DNA of 64,000 nucleotides from Streptosporangium roseum DSM 43021 (GTDB lineage: Bacteria > Actinomycetota > Actinomycetes > Streptosporangiales > Streptosporangiaceae), in the NCBI RefSeq assembly GCF_000024865.1, contig NC_013595.1, positions 6,076,001 through 6,140,000 of the forward strand, given 5' to 3'. The position numbers were made by a program, and so were the translations under genes. Shown one piece after another: positions 24,755-39,092 of this stretch. The notes below the pieces were generated by a model. It was not told the origin of the DNA. It did no database searches and worked only from the letters and a program-made list of their open reading frames with translations. Each line of letters starts with the position of its first letter. Position 1 is the first letter of the stretch.

Positions 24755-24834
24755 AGAACCTCCCGGTTTGCGAATAGTTGAGTTTATGTTGTCGATGGGA
24801 GGTAACGGCCCCAACAGTCATGAATGCTTGCGAG

Positions 24835-24863
24835 TCTCAGCGTCGAAATCTTCGATGCTGAGA
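24835..24863. promoter_or_regulatory. 29-bp near-perfect palindrome, operator candidate
   Basis: Arms 24835-24847 (TCTCAGCGTCGAA) and 24851-24863 match at 12 of 13 positions around a 3-bp centre. It sits between the divergent lipoprotein and decarboxylase genes, where one regulator could control both. No regulator gene is adjacent. Confidence 0.6.
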
Positions 24864-24898
24864 CCGGACAAAAGCCATCAAGCTCTACCTTCAACCCC

Positions 24899-26179
24899 AT
24901 GAGCTTGGTCATCGAGAACGGCTGGCCGCGCACCGCGGCATGGACCGGCGGGGAACTGCACATCGGCGGGATCGGCGTACGGGAGCTCGCCGCCGAGTTC
25001 GGCACGCCCGCCTACCTCCTCGACGAGGAGGAGTTCCAGGCACGGTGCGCGGAGTGGCGGGACGCGCTGCCCGACGGTGAGGTCCACTACGGAGGCAAGG
25101 CCTTCCTCTGCCCCGAGGTGGTGCGCTGGCTGGACGCGGCCGGCCTCTGCCTCGACGTGTGCACCGGGGGCGAGCTGGCCGTGGCCGTGGCCGGGGGGAT
25201 GGATCCCGCGCGGGTGGTCTTCCACGGCAACAACAAGTCGTTCGCCGAGCTGCGCCGGGCCGTCACCTGGGGCGTCGGCTGCGTGGTCGTGGACTCCTTC
25301 GCCGAGATCGAGCGGCTGGCCCTCCTCGCGGGCGAGGCGGGGGTGCGGCAGCGCGTGATGATCCGGGTCACCCCGGGGGTGGAGGCGCACACCCACGAGT
25401 TCATCGCCACCGGCGGCGACGACTCGAAGTTCGGGTTCTCGCTGAACGCCGGGCTGGCGGCCGAGGCGGTCCGCCGGGTCCTGGCCGCCGCCTCGCTGGA
25501 GCTGACCGGACTGCACTCCCACATCGGCTCGCAGATCACCGATCTGGGCGGCTTCACCCTGGCCGCCCGCCGGATGGCCGCCTTCCTGCTGGCGTGCGAG
25601 CGCGAGCACGGCGTGACGATCCCCAAGCTCGACCTCGGCGGCGGCCTGGGCATCGTCTACCGGCCCGGCGACCCGGTGCCGCCGCGCCCGGCCGAGGTGG
25701 TCGCGGCCCTGCGCGAGGCCGTCCCGGCCCACCTGCGGCTCGCCGTGGAACCGGGCCGCTCGATCGCCGGGCCCACCGCCGTCGCCCTCTACGAGGTGGG
25801 CACGGTCAAGGAGATCCCCGGCGTCAACACCTACGTCAGCGTGGACGGCGGGATGAGCGACAACCCCCGTCCCGCCATGTACGGCGCCGCCTACACCGCG
25901 CTCCTGGCCTCCCGCTCCTCGGACGCCCCCCTCCGCGAGGTGACGGTGGTCGGCAAACACTGCGAGAGCGGCGACGTGCTCGTCCGCGACCTGCCGCTGC
26001 CCGCCGACGTACGGCCCGGCGACCTGCTGGCGATCCCCGCCTCGGGGGCCTACCAGCGGTCGATGGCGAGCAACTACAACCACGTGACCCGGCCCCCGGT
26101 GGTCGCCGTCCGCGACGGATCGGCCCGGGTGGTCGTGCGCCGGGAGACCGAGGAGGACCTGCTCCGCCTCTACACCTGA
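24899..26179 (+). CDS. lysA: Diaminopimelate decarboxylase-like PLP enzyme
   Basis: A 426-residue fold-III PLP decarboxylase. The PLP lysine is K67 in YGGKAFLCPEV; HIGSQITD near residue 206, the phosphate-binding GGGLGIVY near residue 248, EPGRSIAGP near residue 285, the active-site Cys of KHCESGDVL near residue 358 and YQRSMASNYN near the end are all intact. It would make L-lysine from meso-diaminopimelate. Being paired with an amino-acid importer and a D-aminoacylase rather than other lysine genes, it may be a second copy used for scavenged amino acids. Start: ATG 24899 lies after the palindrome; an in-frame ATG at 24824 would place the palindrome inside the gene. Confidence 0.85.
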   Translation: MSLVIENGWPRTAAWTGGELHIGGIGVRELAAEFGTPAYLLDEEEFQARCAEWRDALPDGEVHYGGKAFLCPEVVRWLDAAGLCLDVCTGGELAVAVAGGMDPARVVFHGNNKSFAELRRAVTWGVGCVVVDSFAEIERLALLAGEAGVRQRVMIRVTPGVEAHTHEFIATGGDDSKFGFSLNAGLAAEAVRRVLAAASLELTGLHSHIGSQITDLGGFTLAARRMAAFLLACEREHGVTIPKLDLGGGLGIVYRPGDPVPPRPAEVVAALREAVPAHLRLAVEPGRSIAGPTAVALYEVGTVKEIPGVNTYVSVDGGMSDNPRPAMYGAAYTALLASRSSDAPLREVTVVGKHCESGDVLVRDLPLPADVRPGDLLAIPASGAYQRSMASNYNHVTRPPVVAVRDGSARVVVRRETEEDLLRLYT

Positions 26180-26372
26180 GTGAGACCCCCGCCCCCGGGT
26201 GACACGCCGGCATACCTGGCCATGGAGTGACACTCGGGTGCGGGCGCGAGCGTCCCCCGGCGCGTCCGAGCGGCCCCGCCCCCCGCCCGGCGAGGGCCGC
26301 GTACCGGGCCGGACGGCCGGGACCGCCGCCGGACCTGCGATCAGGCCCGTGGCCGGACCGCGCGAGGACGGC
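26180..26372. other. Intergenic stretch, no gene seen
   Basis: Gap of 193 bp between the convergent lysA-like and PEBP-like genes. It is GC-rich; the short motif GTGACAC occurs twice near its left end. I find no convincing start with a ribosome site and no clear perfect hairpin. Confidence 0.5.
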
Positions 26373-26894
26373 TCAGACGCCGTACTCCACCGTGAGCACC
26401 GCGCGGGCCAGGGCGTGGTGGTTGACGGTCCCGCCGAAGACGGCGGCCGTCTGCTCCGGGGTGACCTCGATGCTCTCCACGCCGAGGGCGTGGACCGCGA
26501 AAACGTAACGGTGGGGCGGCCCGGGAGGCGGGGCGGCCCCGCCGAAGTCGAACGTGCCGTAGTCGTTGCGGCCGTGGAAGGCCCCCTTGGGCAGCCCCTC
26601 CATCGCACCGCTGCCGGCTCCGCGCGGCAGCTCGCCCACCTCGGCCGGGATGTCGACCAGCAGCCAGTGCCACCAGCCGCTGCCGGTGGGGGCGTCGGGG
26701 TCGAAGCAGGTGACCGCGTAGCCCTCCGTCCCCTCCGGAGCACCCGACCAGCGCAGGTGCGGGGAGATGTTGCCGGACTCGTAGACGTGCGCGCCGGGCA
26801 GGACGCCGCCGTCCACGAGGTCGTCGCTGGCGACCGTGAACGCCGGAACCTGGCGCAGGTAGGTGTAGGGCAGCGGTGCGCGCTGATCCATCAT
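26373..26894 (-). CDS. YbhB/YbcL-family PEBP-like protein
   Basis: A 173-residue phosphatidylethanolamine-binding-protein homologue. The family signatures are NISPHLRWSGAPEGTEGYAVTCFDPDAPTGSGWWHW (residues about 43-78; the DPDAPT loop and trailing HW line the anion pocket) and GPPHRYVFAVHAL near residue 127. Bacterial members are small soluble proteins of unsettled function. It is transcribed away from the NRPS operon, and the 234-bp divergent gap also carries the MbtH promoter. Two adjacent ATG codons compete as start. Confidence 0.88.
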   Translation of the reverse strand: MMDQRAPLPYTYLRQVPAFTVASDDLVDGGVLPGAHVYESGNISPHLRWSGAPEGTEGYAVTCFDPDAPTGSGWWHWLLVDIPAEVGELPRGAGSGAMEGLPKGAFHGRNDYGTFDFGGAAPPPGPPHRYVFAVHALGVESIEVTPEQTAAVFGGTVNHHALARAVLTVEYGV

Positions 26895-26973
26895 TCCCCA
26901 TTCCCCCGTTTCCCCCGCCGGGGAGCGCCCGGCAGCAGGGGATTTTTGTAGCTTTTTCCAGATCTGTCAAGGG

Positions 26974-27004
26974 TTGACATTTCTGTGGGCTTTGACGGCA
27001 TACT
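26974..27004 (+). promoter_or_regulatory. Promoter candidate of the NRPS operon
   Basis: TTGACA at 26974-26979 and CATACT at 26999-27004, 19 bp apart, in a locally AT-rich stretch unusual for this window, about 125 bp before the MbtH gene. I looked here for a Fur/Zur-type box and did not find one. Confidence 0.35.
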
Positions 27005-27128
27005 CCGCATTTAGATCGTTAATCACAAAGATGGATGTGCTAGCCCGTCTTCCGGTAGCTACGCGGCAACCCCACGTTCCGGTTGACCAAATGGTTCAAA
27101 AAACCACATCCGAAAGCGCGGAGTCCCC

Positions 27129-27329
27129 ATGAGCAATCCGTTCGAGGATGAAAACGCCCATTTTTTCGTCCTCGTGAACACCGAGGGCCAGCACTCTCTC
27201 TGGCCCGTGTCCATCGACGTTCCCCACGGCTGGAACGTCGTGCACGGAGAGGACACCCGGCAGGGGTGCCTCGACTTCACCGATGCGAACTGGACGGATA
27301 TGCGTCCCCGCAGCCTCTCCACCTCCTGA
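27129..27329 (+). CDS. MbtH-like NRPS chaperone
   Basis: A 66-residue MbtH protein, full length. It shows the conserved NPFED start, the FFVLVNTEGQHSLWP strand, the PHGWNVVHG loop and the WTDMRPRSL ending, including the three signature Trp residues (SLWP, GWNV, NWTD). Such proteins bind and activate NRPS adenylation domains. It is the first gene of the NRPS operon and lies 158 bp before the first synthetase. Confidence 0.96.
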   Translation: MSNPFEDENAHFFVLVNTEGQHSLWPVSIDVPHGWNVVHGEDTRQGCLDFTDANWTDMRPRSLSTS

Positions 27330-27487
27330 ACGGCTCCCGAGCGCCGCACTCGCAGGCCGCCTCCGACGTGGAGCGCCATCACACCGTGCCGTCCTCCGGT
27401 CACACCATGCCGTCTTTCATGCGATTGCCCGGCATCCCCGTCATCGGTTCTGTTGCCACGCCGCTGTGCCATGAATCTGGAGATTTC

Positions 27488-32452
<4,965 letters not shown>

Positions 32453-32527
32453 ACCCGCGAGGCCGTAGCCCCGGTTCCCGCAAGGCCGTAGTCCCGGCAA
32501 GGATCAGCAAGGAAGGAAAAGCCCCGG

Positions 32528-35500
32528 ATGACCGAGCAGCTGTCGGAGCGCGCCGTCGCCCTTCCGGCGGACAAACGTGCCCTCCTGTCGCAGCGACTGC
32601 GCGGGCGGGCCGGGAGCACCACCGTCCAGCCCCGCCCCGAGGGAACCGCGCCGCCGCCGTCCAGCGGGCAGGAGCGGTTGTGGTTCATGGAGCAGCTCGC
32701 TCCGGGGAACACCGCCTACACGATCCCGCTGGCCGTGCGCCTGACGGGTGAGCTGGACACCGAGCTGCTCAGGCAGGCTCTGACGGCGCTGACCGCCAGG
32801 CACGAGGCCCTGCGGATGCGCTTCCCCGCGCAGGAGGGGCGGCCGGGGGTCGTCGTCGACGAGCCGGGGCCCGCAGTGCTGACGGTCCTCGACGCCGGCA
32901 CCGCCGAGCGGGCGGCGGAGCTCGTCGGCGAGGAGCTGGCCCGGCCGTTCGACCTGGCGGCCGACGCGCTGCTGCGGGCGGTACTGGTCCGCGTCGGACC
33001 GGACGACCACGTGCTGCTGCTGGCCGTCCACCACATCGTCAGCGACGGCCAGTCGCTGGAGATCATGGCCGGCGAGCTGCTCAGGCTGTACGGCGGGCTC
33101 CGCGAGGGCGCGTCGCCGGCGCTGCCCGAGCAGCCCGTCCAGTTCGGCGACTTCGCCGTGTGGGAGCGGGAGCGGCTGGCGGGTCCCGCCGTCGAGCCCG
33201 ATGTCGCCTTCTGGCGCGAGCAGCTGGCCGGGCTGCCCGACCTGGAGCTGCCCACCGACCGCCCGCGCCCGGCCGAGCAGCGCTTCGACGGCGCGGTCCA
33301 CGCCTTCACCTGGGACGCCGAGCTGGCCGAGGCCGCGCGCGAGCTCGGCGGCGCGCACGGTGCCACGCTCTACATGACCCTGCTCGCCGCCTACCAGGCG
33401 GTGCTCGCCCGGCACGCGGGCCAGGACGACTTCGCGGTGGGCTCTCCGGTGGCCGGACGCCCCTACCGCGAGCTGGAGGAGGTGGTCGGCTCCTTCGTCA
33501 ACATGGTGACCCTGCGCAGCCGTACCGGTGACGATCCCACCGTCGCCGAGCACCTGCTGCGCACCAGGGAGACCGTGCTCGGCGCGCTCGCCCACCAGGA
33601 CCACCCCTTCCACCAGCTCGTCAACGACCTGCGCGTGGAACGGGACCCCAGCCGTTCGGCGATCTTCCAGGTGACCTTCACGCTGACCAACCGGGTGGAG
33701 CGCGACAGGACCGTCGCCGGGCTGGGCGTCGCCCCGTTCGACCCGCCGCTGGCGATCACCCAGTTCGACGTCGCGCTCTACGTCACCGAGACCGACGAGG
33801 GACTGAGCGGCCTCTTCACCTACCGCACCGACCTGTTCGAGCCCGCGTCCATCGAGCGGATCGAGCACTCGATGCGGCGCTTCCTGCGGGAGGCCGCCGC
33901 CGACCACGGCCGACGCCTGTCCGAGGTGTCGCTGCTCGGCGAGGAGGAGCACCGGTCACTGCTCGGCGACTGGGCGGGCACCCGCACCTGGCGGCCCGCG
34001 CACCGCACGCTCGGCGAGATGGCCGAGGCCCAGGCGGCGCGGACCCCGGACGCGGTCGCCCTCGTCGCCGGGGAGCGCTCGCTCACCTTCGCCGAGCTGC
34101 ACCGCCGGGCGAACCGGCTGGCCAGGCACCTGCGGGACTCCGGCGTCGGCCCCGACGCGCGTGTCGCGATCTGCCTGGAGGGGACCGTGGACGCCGCGGT
34201 CGCGATCCTCGCGGTGCTCAAGGCGGGCGGCGCCTACCTGCCGCTCGACCCCGAGCAGCCGCGCGACCGGCTGGAGTTCCTGCTCGCCGACTCGTCGGCC
34301 GTCGTGCTGGTCACCGATTCGGCGCTGCGCGACCGGGCGGCCGGTTTCACCGGCACGCTCGTCGAGCTGGACCGGCTGCCCGGCGAGGGCGACGACACTC
34401 CGCCGGAGCCGCTCGCCGGCCCCGGCGACCTCGCCTACGTGATCTACACCTCCGGCACCACCGGGCGGCCCAAGGGCGTCGGCGTCCAGCACCGGCACAT
34501 CGTGGCCTACCTGGAGTACATCCGCGAGGACTACGACATCGTGCCCGGCGCTGCCTTCGGGCTGCTCCAGTCGCTCGCCTTCGACTTCAGCATGCTGATG
34601 TTCTACCTGCCGCTCACCGGCGGCGGCACCCTCCACCAGCTCCCCCGCCGCGGCTCCGGGCCCGAGCTGGCCGACGCCGTACGCGACCTCGACTACCTGA
34701 AGATGACGCCCTCCCATCTCGCCGCGCTGGGCGCGGAGGTGGAGCCCGAGCGGCTGCTGCCGCGCCGCGCGCTCGTCCTGGCGGGCGAGGCGTCGCCGAC
34801 CGCCTGGGTCCGTGACCTGGCCTCCCGCGCGGGCTGCGCGATCTTCAACAGCTACGGCCCCACCGAGACGGTCGTCGCGGTGACCACCGAGCGGGTGGAC
34901 CCCGGGGCGCCCGCGCCCGGTACGGCCTGGCCCATCGGCCGCCCGCTCCCCGACGCCCGCGTCTACGTGCTGGACCGGGCGCTGCGCCTGGTGCCGCCGG
35001 GGGTCGCGGGCGAGCTCTACATCGGCGGCGACACCCTGGCCCGCGGCTATCTCGACCGTCCGGCGCTGACCGCCGAGCGGTTCGTCGCCGACCCGTACGG
35101 CGCGGCCGGAGCACGCATGTACCGCACCGGCGACCTGGTCCGCAGGCTCGGCGACGGGCGGCTGGAGTTCCTCGGCCGCACCGACCACCAGGTGAAGATC
35201 CGCGGCTACCGGGTGGAGCTCGGCGAGGTCGAGGCGGCGCTCGGCACCCTCCCCGGGGTCGTCCAGGGCGTGGTCGACCTGCGCGGCGACCACCTCGTCG
35301 CCTGGCTGGAGAAGGAGCCGGGGGCGGAGGAGGCCCCGGTCTCCGAGCTGCGGGCGCACCTGCTCGACCGGCTGCCCGAGTACATGGTCCCCGGCCGCTT
35401 CGCCTGGCTCGACCGCTTCCCGCTCCAGGCCCACGGCAAGGTTGACCGCGGGGCGCTGCCGGACCCCGGACCCGAGCGTCTGGACCAGCGGCCCGGCTAC

Positions 35501-37948
35501 ATCGCCCCCTCCGGCCCGACCGAGGAGTCCATCGCCGCGATCTGGGCGGGCGTCCTCGACCTCGAACGGGTCGGCACCGGCGACAACTTCTTCGACCTCG
35601 GCGGCCACTCTCTGCTGGCCACCCAGGTCGTGGCGAGGATGCGCAAGGCCTTCCCGGAGAGCAGGCCGCCGATCGGCGTGCTGGAGATGTTCAAGCACCC
35701 CACGGTCGCCGAGCTCGCCACGCTCGTCACCGAGCGCAGGGGCGAGACGGCGGCGCCGCGCCGGATACTCGCCGAGCTGACCCGCCCGATCGCCCCGCAG
35801 GACCGCGTCGGCTCCGTCATCTGCGTGCCGTACGGCGGCGCCAACGCGGTCGTCTACCAGACGCTCGCCGACGCGATGCCCGCCGGCTACTCCCTCTACG
35901 CGGTCGCCGCCCCCGGGCGCGAGCCCGGCGAGGAGGGGCAGCTGCCCTACGGGGAGGTGGCGCGGCTCTGCGTCGAGGAGATCGCCGAGCACATCCGGGG
36001 CCCGATCGTGGTCTACGGGCACTGCGCGCCCGGCAGCGCGCTGGCCGTGGAGCTGGCCCAGCGCATCGAGGCGTCGGGGCGCGAGCTGGACGCCCTCTAC
36101 CTGGGCGGCATCTTCCCCTTCGCCCGGCCCAAGGGCCGTTTCCTCGGCTCGCTCAGCACGCTGATCAACGACCGCCTGCACGGCACCCGCACGATCGCGG
36201 CCGAGCTGCGCGCGCTCGGCGGCGACATGTCGGGGCTCGACGAGGAGCAGGTGGCCTTCACCGTCGAGCTGATGCGCGAGGACGGCCGGATGGCCGAGGA
36301 GCACTTCACCGGACTCCTCGGCACCGAGCAGCCCCGGCTGAGGGCGCCGATCGTCTCGGTCGTCGGCGAGCGCGACCCGAGCACCGAGTTCTACCAGGAG
36401 CGCTTCAAGGAGTGGTGCTTCCTGTCCGACTCCTCGTCACTGGTCGTCATCGACGAGGCCGGGCACTTCTTCCCCAAGTACCGCGCCGGCGAGCTCGCCC
36501 AGATCCTCACCGGCACCCACACCGCCGACGCGGCCTGGCGGGAGGCGCACTCGCGCGAGGCGGGCGGCACCTGGTGGCTTCAGGACAGCGTGGAGCGGCG
36601 GGCCGTGCGGGAGGAGCGCGAGCCGAGCATGCGCCGGTTCCTGCCCGTCGCGCTGGGGCAGCTCGTCTCGCTCACCGGCTCGGCCCTCACCGAGTTCGCG
36701 GTGCCGATCTGGATCTACACGGTCACCGGGTCGCTGGCCCACTTCGGGCTCATCGCCCTGCTCGCCCTGGTGCCGGGGATCATCGTGGCCCCGCTGGCGG
36801 GCGCGGTGGTCGACCGCTACGACCGGCGGCGGGTGATGATCGCCGGTGACCTGGTGTCGGGCGTCACTCAGGCGGTGATGCTCGCCCTGCTGCTGACCGA
36901 CCGGCTCTCGGTCGGCCCGCTCTACGCGCTGATAGCCCTCGTCTCCGTCTCGGTGACGTTCCAGCGGCTGGCCTACCAGGCGTCGATCCCGCAGCTGGTG
37001 CCCAAGCGCTACCTCGGGCACGCCAACGGCATCGTGCAGCTCGCGATCGGCACCGCCCAGTTCCTGGTCCCCCTCATCGCGGTCGGCCTGCTCGCCGCGA
37101 TCGGGCTGGAGGGCATCCTGACCATCCAGGTGGCGGCCTACACCTTCGCCATCGTCGTGGTGCTCCTCGTCAAGTTCCCCACCACGCTGGGGCTGCGCCG
37201 CCGCGAGCCGATCTCGGCCGAGATCGCCAACGGCTTCCGGTTCTCGCTGGGCCACCGGAGCTTCCGCGGCATGCTGTTCTTCTTCGCCGGCGTGAACCTC
37301 TTCCTGGCCCCCATGTTCGTCATGGTCTCGCCGCTCGTCCTCTCCTTCGCCCCGCTTCAGGCCGCCGGCGCGGTGGCGGTCGCGGCCGGGGCGGGCGCGA
37401 TCACCGGCGGCGTCGTCATGAGCCTGTGGGGCGGCCCGACCCACCGCAGGCTGCGCGGCGCGATCGCCGCGACGATGCTGATGGCGGTCGCCGGCGTGCT
37501 GACCGGGCTGCGGCCCAGCCTCTGGCTGATCGGCATCGGCGCCTTCGGCATGTCCTTCGCGCTGGCCATGATCAACGGCACGATCATGACGATCATCCAG
37601 GTGAAGGTGCCGCACCGGTTCCAGGGCCGGATCATCGCGGTCAACACCATGATCGCCGCAGCCACCGTGCCGCTCGGCTTCGGCGTCATCGCCCCCCTCG
37701 CCGGCCCGCTCCTCGATCCGCTGCTGGCCGCGGGCGGCCCGCTCGCGGACACCGTCGGCGCGATCATCGGCACCGGGCCGGGGCGCGGGATCGGGCTCCT
37801 GTACCTGCTGTGCGGGCTCGGCATGGCCCTGCTGGTGCTCGCCGCCACCCGGATCGGGACCCTGGCGCGCTTCGACGACGAGGTGCCCGACGCCAAGCCC
37901 GACGACCTCATCGGCATCGAAGAGCTGGAAAGGACCCACGCATCGTGA
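32528..37948 (+). CDS. Non-ribosomal peptide synthetase C-A-T-TE fused to an MFS exporter
   Basis: An 1806-residue protein. C spans about residues 45-470 (HHIVSDG near 168), A about 490-980 (YTSGTTGRPKG near 641, AHGKVDR near 967), T has GGHSLLA near 1026, TE about 1095-1340, and an MFS transporter about 1371-1806 with roughly twelve helices (loop motif VVDRYDRRRVM near 1427). One uninterrupted frame covers everything. In the TE the nucleophile elbow is GHCAPG, so Cys1166 replaces the usual Ser; the acid GERD near 1280 and GHFF His near 1311 are present. By-eye pocket residues D-F-L-K-V-A-S-V-V-K match nothing I know. It adds the third residue, releases the peptide and presumably exports it. 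ATG 32528 follows AAGGAAGG. Confidence 0.92.
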   Translation: MTEQLSERAVALPADKRALLSQRLRGRAGSTTVQPRPEGTAPPPSSGQERLWFMEQLAPGNTAYTIPLAVRLTGELDTELLRQALTALTARHEALRMRFPAQEGRPGVVVDEPGPAVLTVLDAGTAERAAELVGEELARPFDLAADALLRAVLVRVGPDDHVLLLAVHHIVSDGQSLEIMAGELLRLYGGLREGASPALPEQPVQFGDFAVWERERLAGPAVEPDVAFWREQLAGLPDLELPTDRPRPAEQRFDGAVHAFTWDAELAEAARELGGAHGATLYMTLLAAYQAVLARHAGQDDFAVGSPVAGRPYRELEEVVGSFVNMVTLRSRTGDDPTVAEHLLRTRETVLGALAHQDHPFHQLVNDLRVERDPSRSAIFQVTFTLTNRVERDRTVAGLGVAPFDPPLAITQFDVALYVTETDEGLSGLFTYRTDLFEPASIERIEHSMRRFLREAAADHGRRLSEVSLLGEEEHRSLLGDWAGTRTWRPAHRTLGEMAEAQAARTPDAVALVAGERSLTFAELHRRANRLARHLRDSGVGPDARVAICLEGTVDAAVAILAVLKAGGAYLPLDPEQPRDRLEFLLADSSAVVLVTDSALRDRAAGFTGTLVELDRLPGEGDDTPPEPLAGPGDLAYVIYTSGTTGRPKGVGVQHRHIVAYLEYIREDYDIVPGAAFGLLQSLAFDFSMLMFYLPLTGGGTLHQLPRRGSGPELADAVRDLDYLKMTPSHLAALGAEVEPERLLPRRALVLAGEASPTAWVRDLASRAGCAIFNSYGPTETVVAVTTERVDPGAPAPGTAWPIGRPLPDARVYVLDRALRLVPPGVAGELYIGGDTLARGYLDRPALTAERFVADPYGAAGARMYRTGDLVRRLGDGRLEFLGRTDHQVKIRGYRVELGEVEAALGTLPGVVQGVVDLRGDHLVAWLEKEPGAEEAPVSELRAHLLDRLPEYMVPGRFAWLDRFPLQAHGKVDRGALPDPGPERLDQRPGYIAPSGPTEESIAAIWAGVLDLERVGTGDNFFDLGGHSLLATQVVARMRKAFPESRPPIGVLEMFKHPTVAELATLVTERRGETAAPRRILAELTRPIAPQDRVGSVICVPYGGANAVVYQTLADAMPAGYSLYAVAAPGREPGEEGQLPYGEVARLCVEEIAEHIRGPIVVYGHCAPGSALAVELAQRIEASGRELDALYLGGIFPFARPKGRFLGSLSTLINDRLHGTRTIAAELRALGGDMSGLDEEQVAFTVELMREDGRMAEEHFTGLLGTEQPRLRAPIVSVVGERDPSTEFYQERFKEWCFLSDSSSLVVIDEAGHFFPKYRAGELAQILTGTHTADAAWREAHSREAGGTWWLQDSVERRAVREEREPSMRRFLPVALGQLVSLTGSALTEFAVPIWIYTVTGSLAHFGLIALLALVPGIIVAPLAGAVVDRYDRRRVMIAGDLVSGVTQAVMLALLLTDRLSVGPLYALIALVSVSVTFQRLAYQASIPQLVPKRYLGHANGIVQLAIGTAQFLVPLIAVGLLAAIGLEGILTIQVAAYTFAIVVVLLVKFPTTLGLRRREPISAEIANGFRFSLGHRSFRGMLFFFAGVNLFLAPMFVMVSPLVLSFAPLQAAGAVAVAAGAGAITGGVVMSLWGGPTHRRLRGAIAATMLMAVAGVLTGLRPSLWLIGIGAFGMSFALAMINGTIMTIIQVKVPHRFQGRIIAVNTMIAAATVPLGFGVIAPLAGPLLDPLLAAGGPLADTVGAIIGTGPGRGIGLLYLLCGLGMALLVLAATRIGTLARFDDEVPDAKPDDLIGIEELERTHAS

Positions 37949-39033
37949 ACACCACCATCGCCTGGGAGGTCAGGGAGGGCAGGCCCGCCGCGGCCGACGC
38001 CCAGGGCTCGGACCTGGGCGAGACCTGCGACTGGCTGCGGGAGAACCGCGACGCCATCCGTTCGGGCCTGGACGAGCACGGCGCCCTCTACCTGCGGGGA
38101 CTGCCGGTGAAGGGAGTGGAGGACTTCGCCGGGGTACGCGACGCCCTGATCTCCAAGCTCGCCGGGTACGTCGAGAAGGCCACCCCGCGCAGCCACTTCG
38201 GCAAGGACGTCTACTCCTCCACCGACCTGCCTCCGTCCCAGTCGATCCGCCCGCACAACGAGAACAGCTACGCGCTCAACTTCCCCGGGCTGCTGATGTT
38301 CGGCTGCCTGATCGCCCCCGACGAGGGGGGCGCGACCCCGGTGACCGACGTGCGCAAGGTGCTGAGAGGCATCCCGCAGCCGCTGGCCGACCGGTTCCGC
38401 GCGCAGGGCTGGTCCCTGGTGCGCAACTACGGCGACCACATCAGCCTCGGCTGGCGCACCGCGTTCGGCACCGAGGACAGGGACGAGGTCGCCGCCTACT
38501 GCGCGGACAACCACATCGCCCACGAGTGGGTGGGCGACGACCAGCTCCGCACCGTGCAGCGCCGCTCGGCGACCATCCGCCATCCCGGGACCGGGGAGGA
38601 GGTCTGGTTCAACCACACGGTCTTCTGGAACGAGTGGGCGCTCGACCCGGAGGTCCGCGAGGTGTTCCTGGAGGACCTGGGCCACGACAACCTGCCCTTC
38701 AACACCGCCTACGGCGACGGTGAGCCGATCTCCAGGCAGGACGTGGAGACCATCGACGAGGCCTACCGCCAGGCGACGGTCAGGGAGACATGGCGGCCGG
38801 GTGACATCCTGATCGTCGACAACATCCTCTCCGCCCACGCCCGCGAGTCCTTCAAGGGCCCCCGCAAGATCGTCGTCACCATGGGCGACCCGGTGCCCCT
38901 GGACACCTGCGCCCCGACCGTCCAGCCGCAGGCCGGCTTCGCCAGGACCGCGGCCGGGGCCGGGGCGGGAGCCGGGGCCGGGGCGGCCGCCAAGCCCGCG
39001 AAGGCGCGCCGCTGGTTCGGCCGCCGCTCCTGA
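37945..39033 (+). CDS. TauD/TfdA-family Fe(II)/2-oxoglutarate hydroxylase, SyrP-like
   Basis: A 362-residue dioxygenase. The iron ligands are visible as H-x-E in IRPHNENSYALNFP near residue 110 and the distal His in SAHARESF near residue 300, with the Arg that binds 2-oxoglutarate seven bases later in the same motif; GDILIVDN precedes it. This SyrP-like subgroup often beta-hydroxylates amino acids bound to NRPS carrier proteins. GTG 37945 overlaps the stop of the synthetase-MFS gene (GTGA), so it is part of the same operon. The last 30 residues are an Ala-Gly repeat followed by a basic tail, RRWFGRRS, of unknown role. Confidence 0.88.
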   Translation: MNTTIAWEVREGRPAAADAQGSDLGETCDWLRENRDAIRSGLDEHGALYLRGLPVKGVEDFAGVRDALISKLAGYVEKATPRSHFGKDVYSSTDLPPSQSIRPHNENSYALNFPGLLMFGCLIAPDEGGATPVTDVRKVLRGIPQPLADRFRAQGWSLVRNYGDHISLGWRTAFGTEDRDEVAAYCADNHIAHEWVGDDQLRTVQRRSATIRHPGTGEEVWFNHTVFWNEWALDPEVREVFLEDLGHDNLPFNTAYGDGEPISRQDVETIDEAYRQATVRETWRPGDILIVDNILSAHARESFKGPRKIVVTMGDPVPLDTCAPTVQPQAGFARTAAGAGAGAGAGAAAKPAKARRWFGRRS

Positions 39034-39037
39034 CCCG

Positions 39038-39086
39038 CCGGCCGTTCCGGTGCCACCCGTCACGGGGGCGGCACCGGAACGGCCGG
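39038..39086. terminator. Bidirectional terminator between NRPS and ABC operons
   Basis: Arms 39038-39054 and 39070-39086 form a perfect 17-bp stem with a 15-nt loop, located between the convergent hydroxylase (ends 39033) and acetyltransferase (ends 39093) genes. Confidence 0.8.
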
Positions 39087-39092
39087 CCGGCC

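Noticed and set aside
26895..27128. Possible Fur/Zur or iron-regulator box before the NRPS operon
   Set aside because: I searched for TGAAAAT half-sites and TTAGGTTAGGCTAA-like IdeR motifs and found none, so metal control of the NRPS promoter is not supported.
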